Counted from the stretch's first letter, positions 7,275-15,197 are shown. The stretch is 16,073 nt of DNA from CAYQVO01 sp964421085 (GCA_964421085.1 CAYQVO010000052.1:1-16073), one strand, 5' to 3'. Numbers and translations: made by a program. Notes: a model not told the origin generated them from the sequence alone.

Positions 7275-8687
7275 TCACGCGGCTGTTCTTTGAAAGAGAA
7301 CGGCAGTCTCGTCGGAGTATATCTGCGTCCATCGGCCATCCCGGATTACCACGCTTTGAAGAGATGAATCCTTTTGAATGAGAATAAAGCCGGCAGGCGC
7401 TGATGAGGCGAGAAAGTCGGGAAGATTCGCCTTTCTGTACCCCCGTGCTGTCTTCGCGAAGTAGTGAAGGTCATAAACGGATATGTTCCTGCCGTCTGCT
7501 GAGACCTTGAAGTCCGGTCCGAGTGACCAGAGAACATAACCTCCCCAGAAGAAAGGCAGGGCGACATTCCCGGAACTGAAATGAGAGCGCAGGTAGCCCA
7601 CTGCCTCAACGGGATAAAACGCTTCGTCTCCGGACGGGAAACCAACGGTGCGGCTGCCCCCTTTTAACGCGTCAGGGACATTGAGGAAGGCAACAACAAG
7701 ACAAAAGATGCATAGTGCAGAACGGGTATTCAGTTTCTCAAAGAGCAATGAGAGCTTCGAGGTCTTCAGAAGGCTGCAGCTGACAAGAAATCCAGAAATT
7801 GCAAAGGCGCCCGACAAACGGACTGCAAAGCAGCCTGCGAATCCTGCGAGCAGGAACAGAAGAAAGAAAAATCTGTTTTCTGCTTTTCCGCCGATTGAAA
7901 GAAGGAGGAGAGGAATGAAGGCAATGATCAGAAACCACGGGAGGCGGTCAATATCGAGCCGGCTCCACTCGGAGACATGCAGATGCTGTCCGTAAATCAA
8001 CTGTTGAACAGCGTAAATATGAAGATTAATCCCTTCGGGATTGATGAACGTCACGGCAAAGCATGAAGACAGGATTACAGCCACGCGGAAAAGCGGGAAC
8101 CGGGAGGCATCTTCATTCGAAAGCCACAGCGCACGAAAGGCAATCAGGACAAATCCGGGCAGAAAGCTTCCGTGCAGGTTTGTCCACAGAAGCATCATGA
8201 CGGGCAGGGGGAGAAGACATCTCCACCCCTTTTCCTTTGCCATTTCGAGAACGAGGAGAGACAGGACAAAGAACAGGAACCCGAGAGTTGCCGTCCGCAG
8301 GTTGAAGAAAGGTGTTATAAACGGCTGAAAAAAAAGAAGAAGGAACAGTACCGCGCCATAGTTTCGATACTCCCGAACCGCAAGGTATATCAGAACAACA
8401 GTAAAAAGGAGGAATATGCCGTCCTTGAGCGCAAGCAGGCCCGCCCTGCCGCAAGTATTATACACAGCTGCAAACAGGATCTCTGAGAGCCAGGCGAGAT
8501 TGATCGGCACGGAGCGGAGTTGTCCGAAAGAGTAGATGTCGTGCGATGGGAACCCGCCCAGCCGCAGATAATCCAGTCCAAGTCTGACATGAAACCACAG
8601 GTCGGGGTCGCTTCCAAGTGACAGCAGTGAAGGTAGAAGGAGCACGAACACTGCCGTGACGAATGTAACAGGCCTGAGGTATTTCAT
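7275..8687 (-). CDS. Polytopic membrane protein, GT-C glycosyltransferase-like, substrate unknown
   Basis: 470 aa if started at ATG 8687 (MKYLRPVTF...), where the first hydrophobic segment begins; the frame stays open to 8801 but the extra residues look unrelated. Near the N-terminus is DPDLWFHVRLG (about residues 27-37), then a 'D-I-Y-S-F-G ... L-A-W-L-S-E' loop. This is the 'DxDxWWHLxxG ... DpfS... WlaEvl' arrangement common to a family of large bacterial membrane proteins with a GT-C-like fold that use lipid-linked sugars or remain uncharacterised. 'LLWTNLHGSFLPG' and 'NPEGI' in the middle are also family-like. About ten hydrophobic helices are followed by a soluble C-terminal domain (about residues 365-470) with 'PFFWGGYVLWSL' and 'VSADGR'. 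No neighbouring cell-envelope sugar gene supports a specific substrate. It converges on nuoN and so is not part of that operon. Confidence 0.7.
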   Translation of the reverse strand: MKYLRPVTFVTAVFVLLLPSLLSLGSDPDLWFHVRLGLDYLRLGGFPSHDIYSFGQLRSVPINLAWLSEILFAAVYNTCGRAGLLALKDGIFLLFTVVLIYLAVREYRNYGAVLFLLLFFQPFITPFFNLRTATLGFLFFVLSLLVLEMAKEKGWRCLLPLPVMMLLWTNLHGSFLPGFVLIAFRALWLSNEDASRFPLFRVAVILSSCFAVTFINPEGINLHIYAVQQLIYGQHLHVSEWSRLDIDRLPWFLIIAFIPLLLLSIGGKAENRFFFLLFLLAGFAGCFAVRLSGAFAISGFLVSCSLLKTSKLSLLFEKLNTRSALCIFCLVVAFLNVPDALKGGSRTVGFPSGDEAFYPVEAVGYLRSHFSSGNVALPFFWGGYVLWSLGPDFKVSADGRNISVYDLHYFAKTARGYRKANLPDFLASSAPAGFILIQKDSSLQSVVIRDGRWTQIYSDETAVLFQRTAA

Positions 8688-8953
8688 TTGAGCATGATCC
8701 GCATACGAGCCTTCGAATGTTTCGAGAATGCCACGAAGGTGCGTACGGCGGGAAGATCGATAATTGCACCCGCAGCGCTGCCAGGAGAAGGCCGTCAACA
8801 TTGGTGTTCGCAGTTGCGGCGCTCACAGAAAAATCATCGCAGGAGATGAGCAGAATCATTAGGTGCAATCCCCCCTTGCTAATAAGTATATCACCACCAT
8901 TTGCTTCTACCTGCCGATCGGCGGTTTGAGCAGCATGCATAAGGGAGGCCTTA
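8688..8953. promoter_or_regulatory. Divergent intergenic region with a 10-bp palindrome
   Basis: 266 bases between the divergent starts of the GT-C-like protein (-) and the ELWxxDGT protein (+), so it must hold both promoters. I could not identify a confident -35/-10 pair. A perfect 10-bp palindrome GCCGATCGGC at 8913-8922 lies 31 bases before the + strand ATG and could be an operator. AGGGAGG-type Shine-Dalgarno sequence (8942-8948) is well placed for the ATG at 8954. A minus-strand frame stays open across this region, but it runs through both flanking genes and has no supporting start site. Confidence 0.4.
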
Positions 8954-11900
8954 ATGGTCAAAAAATCAACAGCTGCACTGTTATTTTTGTTTGTTACAGT
9001 CTTTCCGGCGAAGTACGCGAATGCGCAGAGTGCTTCATTACTCAAAGACATAAACACCTTTCCTGTAAATGTTGCAGAAGGCAGTTCGTTTGTCGTTGCC
9101 GGCAATAAGGCCTTTTACGCTGCATCGACGGCGGATGCGGGAACGGAGCTCTGGGTCACGGACGGCACGGCGGCGGGAACCAGCATCGTCCGCGACATTC
9201 AGGCAGGGCCGGGTTCATCGAATCCCCAATGGCTGACGGCAGTAAGCATCGGCGGATCTCCCCGCGTGTTTTTCAGTGCGGATGACGGAGCAAATGGAGA
9301 AGAACTCTGGATAAGCGACGGGACTCAGGGGGGAACGGTCATGGTTTCCGACATCGAGCCGGGCTCTTCAGGATCCGCTCCATCGGAGCTTTCCGCGGGC
9401 GATGCGACTCTTTATTTCTCGGCCTTTACGACTGCAAACGGAGCAGAACCCTGGAGCAGCAAAGGAACCGCTGCTGCGACTGCGATTCTCGCGGATGTCA
9501 ACGAGCTTGCCGCTTCGTCGGACCCTTCGGATTTTACGGTTGCAGGAGACGGGCATGTTTTTTTCAGCGCTGTGTCATCGGCGGCAGGGCGTGAAATCTT
9601 CGCCTTCGACGGCGCCAGTGTAGTAATTGTCCAGGATATCGCAGCCGGCCCCGCCAGTTCAAATCCTGCCGGAATCACAGCTCAGCCTTCGGGTGGCGTG
9701 GTCTTTGCGGCGACAAGCGGAGCTGAGGGCGCTGAGTTGTGGAGAAGCGCGGGAGCTTCGCAGGGCGCGACCCTCGTAAAAGATATCGAGGCAGGGGCGG
9801 GCAGCTCGGATCCGCATGCCTTCACAAATGCCGGTGCAATCACTTTTTTCGCGGCGTCCACGAACGCCGAGGCAACGGAATTGTGGAAGACTGACGGCAC
9901 TGCGGCAGGCACCCTTCTTGTCAAGGACATTCTCCCGCTGACGCAGTCGTCCGATCCGCAGGAGCTTACCGCAGTCAACTCGACTCTTTTCTTCGTCGCC
10001 GATGGAGGCCAGGGACGCGAGGTTTTCAAGAGCGATGGAACTGATGCCGGCACGCTTATAGTACGCGATATCGTTGCGGGAAAAGGTTCATCAGCTCCAG
10101 CCGATCTCTTTAACCTGAATGGAACGCTGATTTTTGCGGCAGACGATGGAGTTAACGGCAGAGAGGTCTGGAAGTCCGACGGTACCACGGAAGGGACGAG
10201 CCTTCTTTTCAATTTACGTCCAGGAGCGGGAAATTCCCGGCCTGCATCTTTCTTCGCTCTCAACTCGATGCTCCACTTTACGGCAAATTCCGATGTACCG
10301 GCCCTGTGGAGCGGAACGGCGCTCTCTTCAACGCCGACAAAGATCGTCGCGCTGACGGACGGCTCCAGCACAGCAGGTTCTTTTCCTTTCAATCCGTCGT
10401 CGCAGCATTTCAACGTTCCTGTCGTCTACAACGGAATGGCCTGTTTCGCGGCGGAGACCGAGGAAACAGGACGGGAGCTTTACACTACCAACGGCACAAC
10501 GGGGGGAACATCTCTTCTCAAAGACATATCCCCGTCGGCTGGAAGTTCATTTCCGGATAAGGCCGTTGTAAGCGGAAATCTTCTGTTCTTTTTCGCCGAT
10601 GATAAGGCCCACGGACTGGAGTTGTGGAAAACCAACGGGACTACTGGCGGCACGGTTATGGTGAAGGATATTCTGTCCGGAGTAATTGGTTCATCCGGGG
10701 GCTATGGGATGGACGTTGACGGGACTTTCTTCTTTTCAGCAAATGACGGCGTTTCGGGATCGGAGCTGTGGAAAAGTGACGGGACGGAAGCAGGAACCGT
10801 CCTTGTAAAGGACATAAATCCCGGCGCCTCTTCTTCGACTCCAACGAACCTTCAGCGTGTCGGAAATACACTCTTCCTTCAGGCGTCGGAACCGGCCTCG
10901 GGACGCGAATTGTACAAATCGGATGGAACTCAGGCAGGGACTGTGCTTGTGAAAGACATAAATCCCGGGTCTGCGGACGCGACTCCCCGGGAAATTGCTG
11001 ATGTAAACGGGACGGCCGTGTTCGCGGCTTTCGAGCCGGCAACGGGCGAGGAACTCTGGAAAAGCGATGGAACCTCAGAAACCACGCTCCTTGTGACTGA
11101 CATCAATCCAGGCGCGTCATCGTCACGGCCGAGAAAGGCCGCTGAGAACGGGCGCCTGTATTACTTCACAGCCGAAAACGCCGCGGCGGGAAGAGAACTG
11201 TGGAGAACAGACGGAACTGCCGCCGGCACATTCATGCTGAAAGATATAAGGTCTGGAAGCATGTCAGGGGCCCCCGGGACGGCTCATCCCGCGATGCTCG
11301 GCGATACGCTGGTATTTGCGGCTATAGACGGGGTTAATGGATCGGAACCATGGGTAACCGACGGCACCCAGTCGGGAACCCGGATTCTCGCCAATATCGC
11401 GGCAGGTCCTGACGGCTCATCTCCAACAGCGTTTACGACGGTGGGAGATAAGATCTTTTTCCTCGCCAGTAACGATGCAGGTCAGCTCCAGATCTGGAGA
11501 ACCGACGGAACGCCCGGCGGCACGACCATGGCGGCGGCAGTATCGGACATGACAAACCCGACGTCCATCTTCGGAACATCCGTCGGCGACAGCTATATTT
11601 TCGCCGCGGAGCGCACTGACACAGGAGTGGAGCCGTTTGTATTTGGTTCCAATGATCCGAAAATAATCGTCCCGACGCCTACACCTCGCGTGGATGTCAC
11701 GCCGACGGACGATTCTTTCGTGGATACCGATAATGACGGCACTCCGGATTCCCGGGATCTTTGTCCGCGGGACCCGTCCAAGATTGTGCCGGGCCAGTGC
11801 GGATGCGGGAAAAGAGATGCAGACGCAAATGGCAATGGTATTGCCGACTGCAAAGTCAATAAGGATCTGGCGGCGCAGCTTAAAGTCGCCCGGAAACATA

Positions 11901-12166
11901 TCCGCGCCCTTTCCCGGACCGGCGGGAAAAAAGCTCTTCGCGCTTCAAAGAAGGCGTCAGCGACGCTGAAAATCCTGATCCGGGATATTCAAAAGTCGGG
12001 TTTGAAGGCTCAGAGCGCCAAAAAAGGCGTAAGCATCAGGAAACTCACAAACAACGCGGTGAAGGCGATAAAGAAAGCAATGAAGAGAAAAAGCAGGACC
12101 TGGAAAAAAGACAAGAAAACGGCCGATCTGAAAGTGAGGCGGTTGATAAGAGCGTTGGGCGAGTGA
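8954..12166 (+). CDS. Secreted ELWxxDGT-repeat protein with TSP3-like motif and basic C-terminal tail
   Basis: 1070 aa. The start ATG 8954 follows GGGAGG with a 5-base spacer. Residues 1-25 form a Sec signal peptide (KK, a hydrophobic core, likely cleavage after ANA), so the protein is exported. Residues about 40-900 are tandem modules of roughly 45-52 residues with the core E-L-W-K-S-D-G-T-x-A-G-T-x-L-V-K-D-I-x-P-G-x-x-S-S; I count about 17, the first at Glu65, Glu117 and Glu165, with a degenerate one near residue 455. This is the ELWxxDGT repeat family, probably beta-propeller or beta-rich surface proteins; no enzymatic motif is seen. Residues about 924-966 carry DTDNDGTPDSRDLCPRDP and CGCG...DANGNGIADC, a thrombospondin type-3-like calcium-binding element with four or more cysteines. 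Residues 967-1070 are rich in Lys/Arg and predicted helical. It is a single-gene unit ended by a strong hairpin. Likely an extracellular or surface protein, but the ligand is unknown. Confidence 0.85.
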   Translation: MVKKSTAALLFLFVTVFPAKYANAQSASLLKDINTFPVNVAEGSSFVVAGNKAFYAASTADAGTELWVTDGTAAGTSIVRDIQAGPGSSNPQWLTAVSIGGSPRVFFSADDGANGEELWISDGTQGGTVMVSDIEPGSSGSAPSELSAGDATLYFSAFTTANGAEPWSSKGTAAATAILADVNELAASSDPSDFTVAGDGHVFFSAVSSAAGREIFAFDGASVVIVQDIAAGPASSNPAGITAQPSGGVVFAATSGAEGAELWRSAGASQGATLVKDIEAGAGSSDPHAFTNAGAITFFAASTNAEATELWKTDGTAAGTLLVKDILPLTQSSDPQELTAVNSTLFFVADGGQGREVFKSDGTDAGTLIVRDIVAGKGSSAPADLFNLNGTLIFAADDGVNGREVWKSDGTTEGTSLLFNLRPGAGNSRPASFFALNSMLHFTANSDVPALWSGTALSSTPTKIVALTDGSSTAGSFPFNPSSQHFNVPVVYNGMACFAAETEETGRELYTTNGTTGGTSLLKDISPSAGSSFPDKAVVSGNLLFFFADDKAHGLELWKTNGTTGGTVMVKDILSGVIGSSGGYGMDVDGTFFFSANDGVSGSELWKSDGTEAGTVLVKDINPGASSSTPTNLQRVGNTLFLQASEPASGRELYKSDGTQAGTVLVKDINPGSADATPREIADVNGTAVFAAFEPATGEELWKSDGTSETTLLVTDINPGASSSRPRKAAENGRLYYFTAENAAAGRELWRTDGTAAGTFMLKDIRSGSMSGAPGTAHPAMLGDTLVFAAIDGVNGSEPWVTDGTQSGTRILANIAAGPDGSSPTAFTTVGDKIFFLASNDAGQLQIWRTDGTPGGTTMAAAVSDMTNPTSIFGTSVGDSYIFAAERTDTGVEPFVFGSNDPKIIVPTPTPRVDVTPTDDSFVDTDNDGTPDSRDLCPRDPSKIVPGQCGCGKRDADANGNGIADCKVNKDLAAQLKVARKHIRALSRTGGKKALRASKKASATLKILIRDIQKSGLKAQSAKKGVSIRKLTNNAVKAIKKAMKRKSRTWKKDKKTADLKVRRLIRALGE

Positions 12167-12175
12167 CAATGTGGA

Positions 12176-12205
12176 AGCCGCCGTGCTTCGAGTGGCGCGG
12201 CGGCT
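12176..12205. terminator. Hairpin between convergent genes, likely bidirectional terminator
   Basis: Near-perfect stem of 12 bp (AGCCGCCGTGCT against GGCGCGGCGGCT, with two G-T pairs) and a 6-base loop. It starts 10 bases after the stop of the ELWxxDGT gene and overlaps the stop codon of the convergent acetyltransferase gene. The + side is followed by ATTTC, only a short T tract. Position and stability suggest it ends transcription from both sides. Confidence 0.6.
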
Positions 12206-12596
12206 ATTTCCCCCGATTCCAGAACAGCGCGTATTTCTCGTTTAATACACCCTTGAAATTCATCTGCTCAAAAAACTCCAGCGCGGATGTTACCGCCAGA
12301 ACCTCCGGAATTTCTCTTGCATCAGCTTCTTCCAGGACCGCCTGCACCAGAAGTTTTCCCAGTCCCTTGCCGCGGGCTTTTTCGGAAACTGCGAGCGACC
12401 GGAGTTCGGCTATTTTCCGGCTGTAAATCTCCAGACATACGCATCCCAAAATTTCGCCCGCCTCCTCCGCAACAAAGAAGGATTCAATAAGTTCGGCGAC
12501 CTCCTCTTCCGATCTTGGAAGAAGATTATCAAGGTTCGAGTTTATTAGCCCGCAGATAGCGTGAATATCGTCCAGCGTCGCTCTCCTGACAGCCAT
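12204..12596 (-). CDS. GNAT N-acetyltransferase, short N-acetylglutamate-synthase-like (COG1246 type)
   Basis: 130 aa, cytoplasmic. The acetyl-CoA binding motif A is clear: 'LAVSEKARGKGLGKLLV' at about residues 68-84, with the R-G-K-G-L-G pyrophosphate loop. The arrangement 'INSN...LLPRSEEEVAELIESFFVAEEAGEILGCVCLE', then 'AELRSLAV', then 'LTS-type...EFFEQMNF' is the pattern of the short ArgA-like acetyltransferases that make N-acetylglutamate for arginine synthesis. It is slightly short: relatives usually continue past the 'FFExxGF' strand for another 15-25 residues, whereas this one stops after NRGK. No other arg gene is in view, so the substrate is inferred only from family resemblance. ATG 12596 has a GGGA motif about 8 bases upstream. 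Its TAG lies in the arm of the shared terminator hairpin. Confidence 0.75.
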   Translation of the reverse strand: MAVRRATLDDIHAICGLINSNLDNLLPRSEEEVAELIESFFVAEEAGEILGCVCLEIYSRKIAELRSLAVSEKARGKGLGKLLVQAVLEEADAREIPEVLAVTSALEFFEQMNFKGVLNEKYALFWNRGK

Positions 12597-13294
12597 TTTT
12601 GAATTCCCGTTGATGGTTATTATTCAAGTATCATTGAAAGTGGCCCGCCGCGAAAGTGGAGCAATGCATTATCTTTTCGCCGGGGCGCGCGTTTACAGCG
12701 TCAATTGACGTGGTCTACGATCATAGCTGCAAGAGGGATGAAAAGGCTCCCCAAAAGCATAATCGCGGCCTGCTTCGTCGGGGGGTTATGCGTTTTTTAA
12801 GTGACTCGAAATAACATGAAACGAGATTGAATGAACTTCACAACAATCTGTCTCCACTGTCTCGATATGCGGGACTTTCATAGTCATCTTCGAGAGACGC
12901 CTTTTCTTGACGAACTCCGTACCAGGTCCATCTTTTTTCCGATGGGTCGAGCGCAGGGGCATCACATGTGCGACTCTTCGCTTTCGGAGGAGGGGACTTA
13001 AGATAGCCGACGGCATTGTAGCGGGAATATTTGAGGAGACGAAAGATCTCGATGACGTGACTTATATCGTCTACAGCAATCATTCCGATCCATACGAATA
13101 TGTCGATCTTTCGGGGACATCTCAGGGAAGGGACATGATTTCATGGGCAATCAACGAACACTCCTTGTTAGAGCAACGCATGATCCAGAAAAGGGCGGAT
13201 CCGATTCGGCGGAAGACTCGTGGTCTCATTGAAAAGTCTCATTGTAAAGATGGAGGGAAATCCGTGTGTTTTCCCAAAACACCGTACGCCCGGC
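12597..13294. other. 700-base stretch without a convincing gene
   Basis: Between the acetyltransferase start and the 3' end of the TrmB-type gene. Contents seen: a perfect 12-bp palindrome CGTCAATTGACG at 12699-12710; a very strong Shine-Dalgarno-like GGAGGAGGGG at 12986-12995 with no ATG, GTG or TTG at usable distance; and after it an open + frame to 13341 that reads about 110 residues (KIADGIVAGIFEETKDLDD... ) with no family I recognise. That frame overlaps the end of the opposite gene by 47 bases and would need an ATA or ATT start. It may be the remains of a decayed gene. No RNA gene or transposon end was recognised. Confidence 0.4.
12699..12710. promoter_or_regulatory. 12-bp perfect palindrome, possible operator
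   Basis: CGTCAATTGACG is fully self-complementary and lies about 100 bases upstream of the acetyltransferase start codon. Its length and symmetry suit a dimeric regulator site, but no -35/-10 pair could be placed next to it with confidence. Confidence 0.25.
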
Positions 13295-14080
13295 TTAATT
13301 GCCGGCGGGACCTGCTATCGGCGGCGAGATTTTCCACATGATTTCAAACTGAGTCTGAAGCATCTGCCTGAGTTCTCTGCTCTCCACGATAAACCCGAAA
13401 CATTCCGCCCGGGATGAAACAAATGCGACTTTGTTCTCATATGCCCAGTAGCCCAGCCTGCAGTCGATTCCGGCCGGCGCTGCCCGGACTTCACGTTTAA
13501 ACTCAGGACCTGTGTGCAGGAACCGGTACCGTTTGATGTCCACCCTCCGGATATGAGGCCATATTGAACGGATGTATATGTTCTGCCGAATTCTCGTCTC
13601 GTTCAGATCTCTCAGATAACCTTCGCCGAGGACCTCGAGCATGTCTTTTATCGGCCAGAAGGATTCCGTGACGATGTCCCGATATAAAAGAGCATCATCG
13701 AGAATCCGCCGCAGTCCCTCAAGTCCTTCGAAATAATGGAAACGGGGCGTTACTACTTCCGCCACTCTTCTTGCCTCCAAAGCCGGCAATATTTTTTGAA
13801 AAGCGCCTTTAAGCCCTTCCCAGGAATTTATTTCAGCGTCCACGAGACCTGAGATTTTCGAAGGAGGCTCGGGTATCCACAGTTTCAACCCGGCCTCTTC
13901 GCTCTGAAGCACAAGCCCTGCGGCAACCAGCTTGTCGAGAATGCCGTAAAGGGATGTTCTTGGAACCGTTACTTTTTTTGCCAGGTTGCCGGCAGGGGAT
14001 GCCCCGTGGTCCAGCAGCGTCATATAGACTTTCACCTCGTCGGCGCCAAGTCCCAGCTTTTGAAAAATGCGATCCAGCAT
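13295..14080 (-). CDS. TrmB-family transcriptional regulator
   Basis: 261 aa, cytoplasmic DNA-binding protein. Residues about 5-70 form a winged helix-turn-helix: 'LGLGADEVKVYMTLLDHGASPAGNLAKKVTVPRTSLYGILDKLVAAGLV', the typical TrmB N-terminus (two-helix entry 'LGLxxxEvkVYxxLL', then recognition helix 'PRTSLYGILDKL'). A helical linker follows (about 78-105), then an effector domain opening with 'PRFHYFEGLEGLRRILDDAL', the PLD-like/TrmB C-terminal type rather than a sugar-kinase type. TrmB regulators are commonest in archaea and also occur in scattered bacteria. No strong ribosome binding site precedes ATG 14080, but homology to TrmB starts within a few residues of it. It is divergent from a solute-binding protein with paired inverted repeats between them, which suggests autoregulation and control of that neighbour. 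The stop codon sits in the loop of a 5-bp hairpin (13290-13305). Confidence 0.8.
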   Translation of the reverse strand: MLDRIFQKLGLGADEVKVYMTLLDHGASPAGNLAKKVTVPRTSLYGILDKLVAAGLVLQSEEAGLKLWIPEPPSKISGLVDAEINSWEGLKGAFQKILPALEARRVAEVVTPRFHYFEGLEGLRRILDDALLYRDIVTESFWPIKDMLEVLGEGYLRDLNETRIRQNIYIRSIWPHIRRVDIKRYRFLHTGPEFKREVRAAPAGIDCRLGYWAYENKVAFVSSRAECFGFIVESRELRQMLQTQFEIMWKISPPIAGPAGN

Positions 14081-14083
14081 ATG

Positions 14084-14103
14084 TTGTCGAATCTCGCCGA
14101 CAA
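14084..14103. promoter_or_regulatory. Inverted repeat 1 (TTGTCG-N8-CGACAA), candidate operator
   Basis: Perfect 6-bp arms around an 8-base spacer, 4 bases upstream of the TrmB-type start codon and downstream of its predicted -10 box. The same TTGTC half-site recurs at 14161-14165, over the predicted -35 box. Size and symmetry fit a dimeric winged-helix regulator. Confidence 0.5.
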
Positions 14104-14104
14104 G

Positions 14105-14124
14105 CTTTTTTATCTTTAAAAAAG
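14105..14124. promoter_or_regulatory. Inverted repeat 2 (CTTTTTT-N6-AAAAAAG), candidate operator
   Basis: Perfect 7-bp A/T arms around a 6-base spacer, starting one base after inverted repeat 1. The centres of the two repeats are 21 bp apart, i.e. two helical turns, placing both on the same face of the DNA. A bent A-tract with only a structural role is an alternative. Confidence 0.35.
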
Positions 14125-14136
14125 GCCTATTCTTTA

Positions 14137-14167
14137 ATCATAACGCTTATGTGTCGGATTTTGTCAA
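14137..14167 (-). promoter_or_regulatory. Predicted sigma70-type promoter of the TrmB-type gene
   Basis: Reading the minus strand, a perfect -35 TTGACA (14162-14167) is followed after 19 bases by TATGAT (14137-14142). The spacer is 2 bases longer than optimal. The -35 box overlaps the start of the divergent solute-binding-protein gene, so the two transcription units could interfere with each other. Confidence 0.4.
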
Positions 14168-14168
14168 C

Positions 14169-15197
14169 ATGATTCGTGCAATCCTCTTTCTTTTAGTCTT
14201 CATTTTCGGCGCCCAGAGCGTCTCTGCCGCGGGCCCATGCAGGAGAATTGGAGTGACGCTTCCCCTTACGTCCAGCCTCGTCGCTGCCGGAGAAAACTTC
14301 CGCAAAGGCATCCTACTCGCGAGTGAACATCTTGATCCGCGCGGAGAAGTTGAATTCATATTCGAAGATGATCAGTTCCGGCCTGTAAATACAATTACTG
14401 CTGTTCGCCGTTTAATCGCCGGCGAAAATGTCTGCGCGCTTCTGATCTTCGGCACCCCCACAGGGATAGCCGCGGCGCCCGTCGCCGAGGAGGCAGGAAT
14501 TCCGGCGATCATTTTCTCCCTCTTCACACCGGTCATGGAGGGTAGAAGCTGTGTCATAAAGCACTTTGTTTCGGTTGAGAGGGAAAATCAGCTCATACGG
14601 GAAGAAGCGCTCCGCCGGAAATATAAACGGACAGCAGTTGTTTCTTCCATCCACGATGCAATGCTTCGTCTCAAGGAATTGTATATGATGGCGCCGGGAG
14701 TTGTATTTTCCGATGAACTTCCCCTCCAGCAGGACGATTTCCGGACAGTGGTTTCCCGCGTTCTGCAGTCCAGGCCCGATTCCGTCTATGTTCTGCTCTT
14801 CAAGCATCAGGCGCTCTTCATCAAGCAGCTCAGGCGAGGGGGCTTTACGGGTGAAATATTCGCGGCGCACAATATCGAAGATCCCTATGAACTTACGGCG
14901 GGCGAGGGCCTGATGGAATCAGTCTGGTATGCAAATGCCGACGATAAGGCTGCCGGCGACTGGTACATGGCGTGGGAGAAACGTTTCGGGGACAGGCCGG
15001 TTCTTGGCGGCATGAACGGATACGATATGGCAAAACTGATGATTGAAGGATCCCGCGCGTCCGATCTCAATGCGTATCTTCATGAAGTTAAACATTTCCG
15101 GGGCGCATTTGCGAAGTACGGATTCATTGAGAAAAGGGGGTTCGAAGTTCCTGTTACGCTCAAGGTGATTCGGAACGGACGATTCGAGCATCTTTAA
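14169..15197 (+). CDS. Periplasmic solute-binding protein, branched-chain amino acid (LivJ-like) type
   Basis: 342 aa. Residues 1-20 are a Sec signal peptide (MIRAILFLLVFIFG..., cleavage likely after SVSA). The mature part has the type I periplasmic-binding fold of the Leu/Ile/Val-binding family (Peripla_BP_6): 'IGVTLPLTSSLVAAGENFRKGILLA' at the N-terminus, 'RLIAGENVCALLIFGTPTGIAAAPVAEEAGIPAI' for the first lobe ligand region, 'VYVLLFKHQALFIKQLRRGGF' for the second, and 'NGYDMAKLMIEG' near the end. ATG 14169 was chosen because it starts the signal peptide; GTG 14151 is also in frame. No clear Shine-Dalgarno is seen. No permease or ATPase gene is nearby, so it is an orphan receptor, possibly serving a transporter encoded elsewhere or a sensory role with the divergent TrmB-type regulator. 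Confidence 0.8.
   Translation: MIRAILFLLVFIFGAQSVSAAGPCRRIGVTLPLTSSLVAAGENFRKGILLASEHLDPRGEVEFIFEDDQFRPVNTITAVRRLIAGENVCALLIFGTPTGIAAAPVAEEAGIPAIIFSLFTPVMEGRSCVIKHFVSVERENQLIREEALRRKYKRTAVVSSIHDAMLRLKELYMMAPGVVFSDELPLQQDDFRTVVSRVLQSRPDSVYVLLFKHQALFIKQLRRGGFTGEIFAAHNIEDPYELTAGEGLMESVWYANADDKAAGDWYMAWEKRFGDRPVLGGMNGYDMAKLMIEGSRASDLNAYLHEVKHFRGAFAKYGFIEKRGFEVPVTLKVIRNGRFEHL

Noticed and set aside
8458..9105. 215-residue minus-strand frame across the divergent intergenic region
   Set aside because: It runs through the 5' ends of both flanking genes, has no ribosome binding site and matches no family; its middle part is not protein-like enough to call a decayed gene.
8954..12166. Tandem periodicity considered as a CRISPR array or DNA satellite
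   Set aside because: The period is in the protein (about 45-52 codons) and the DNA copies diverge widely at synonymous sites; there are no identical repeats with spacers.
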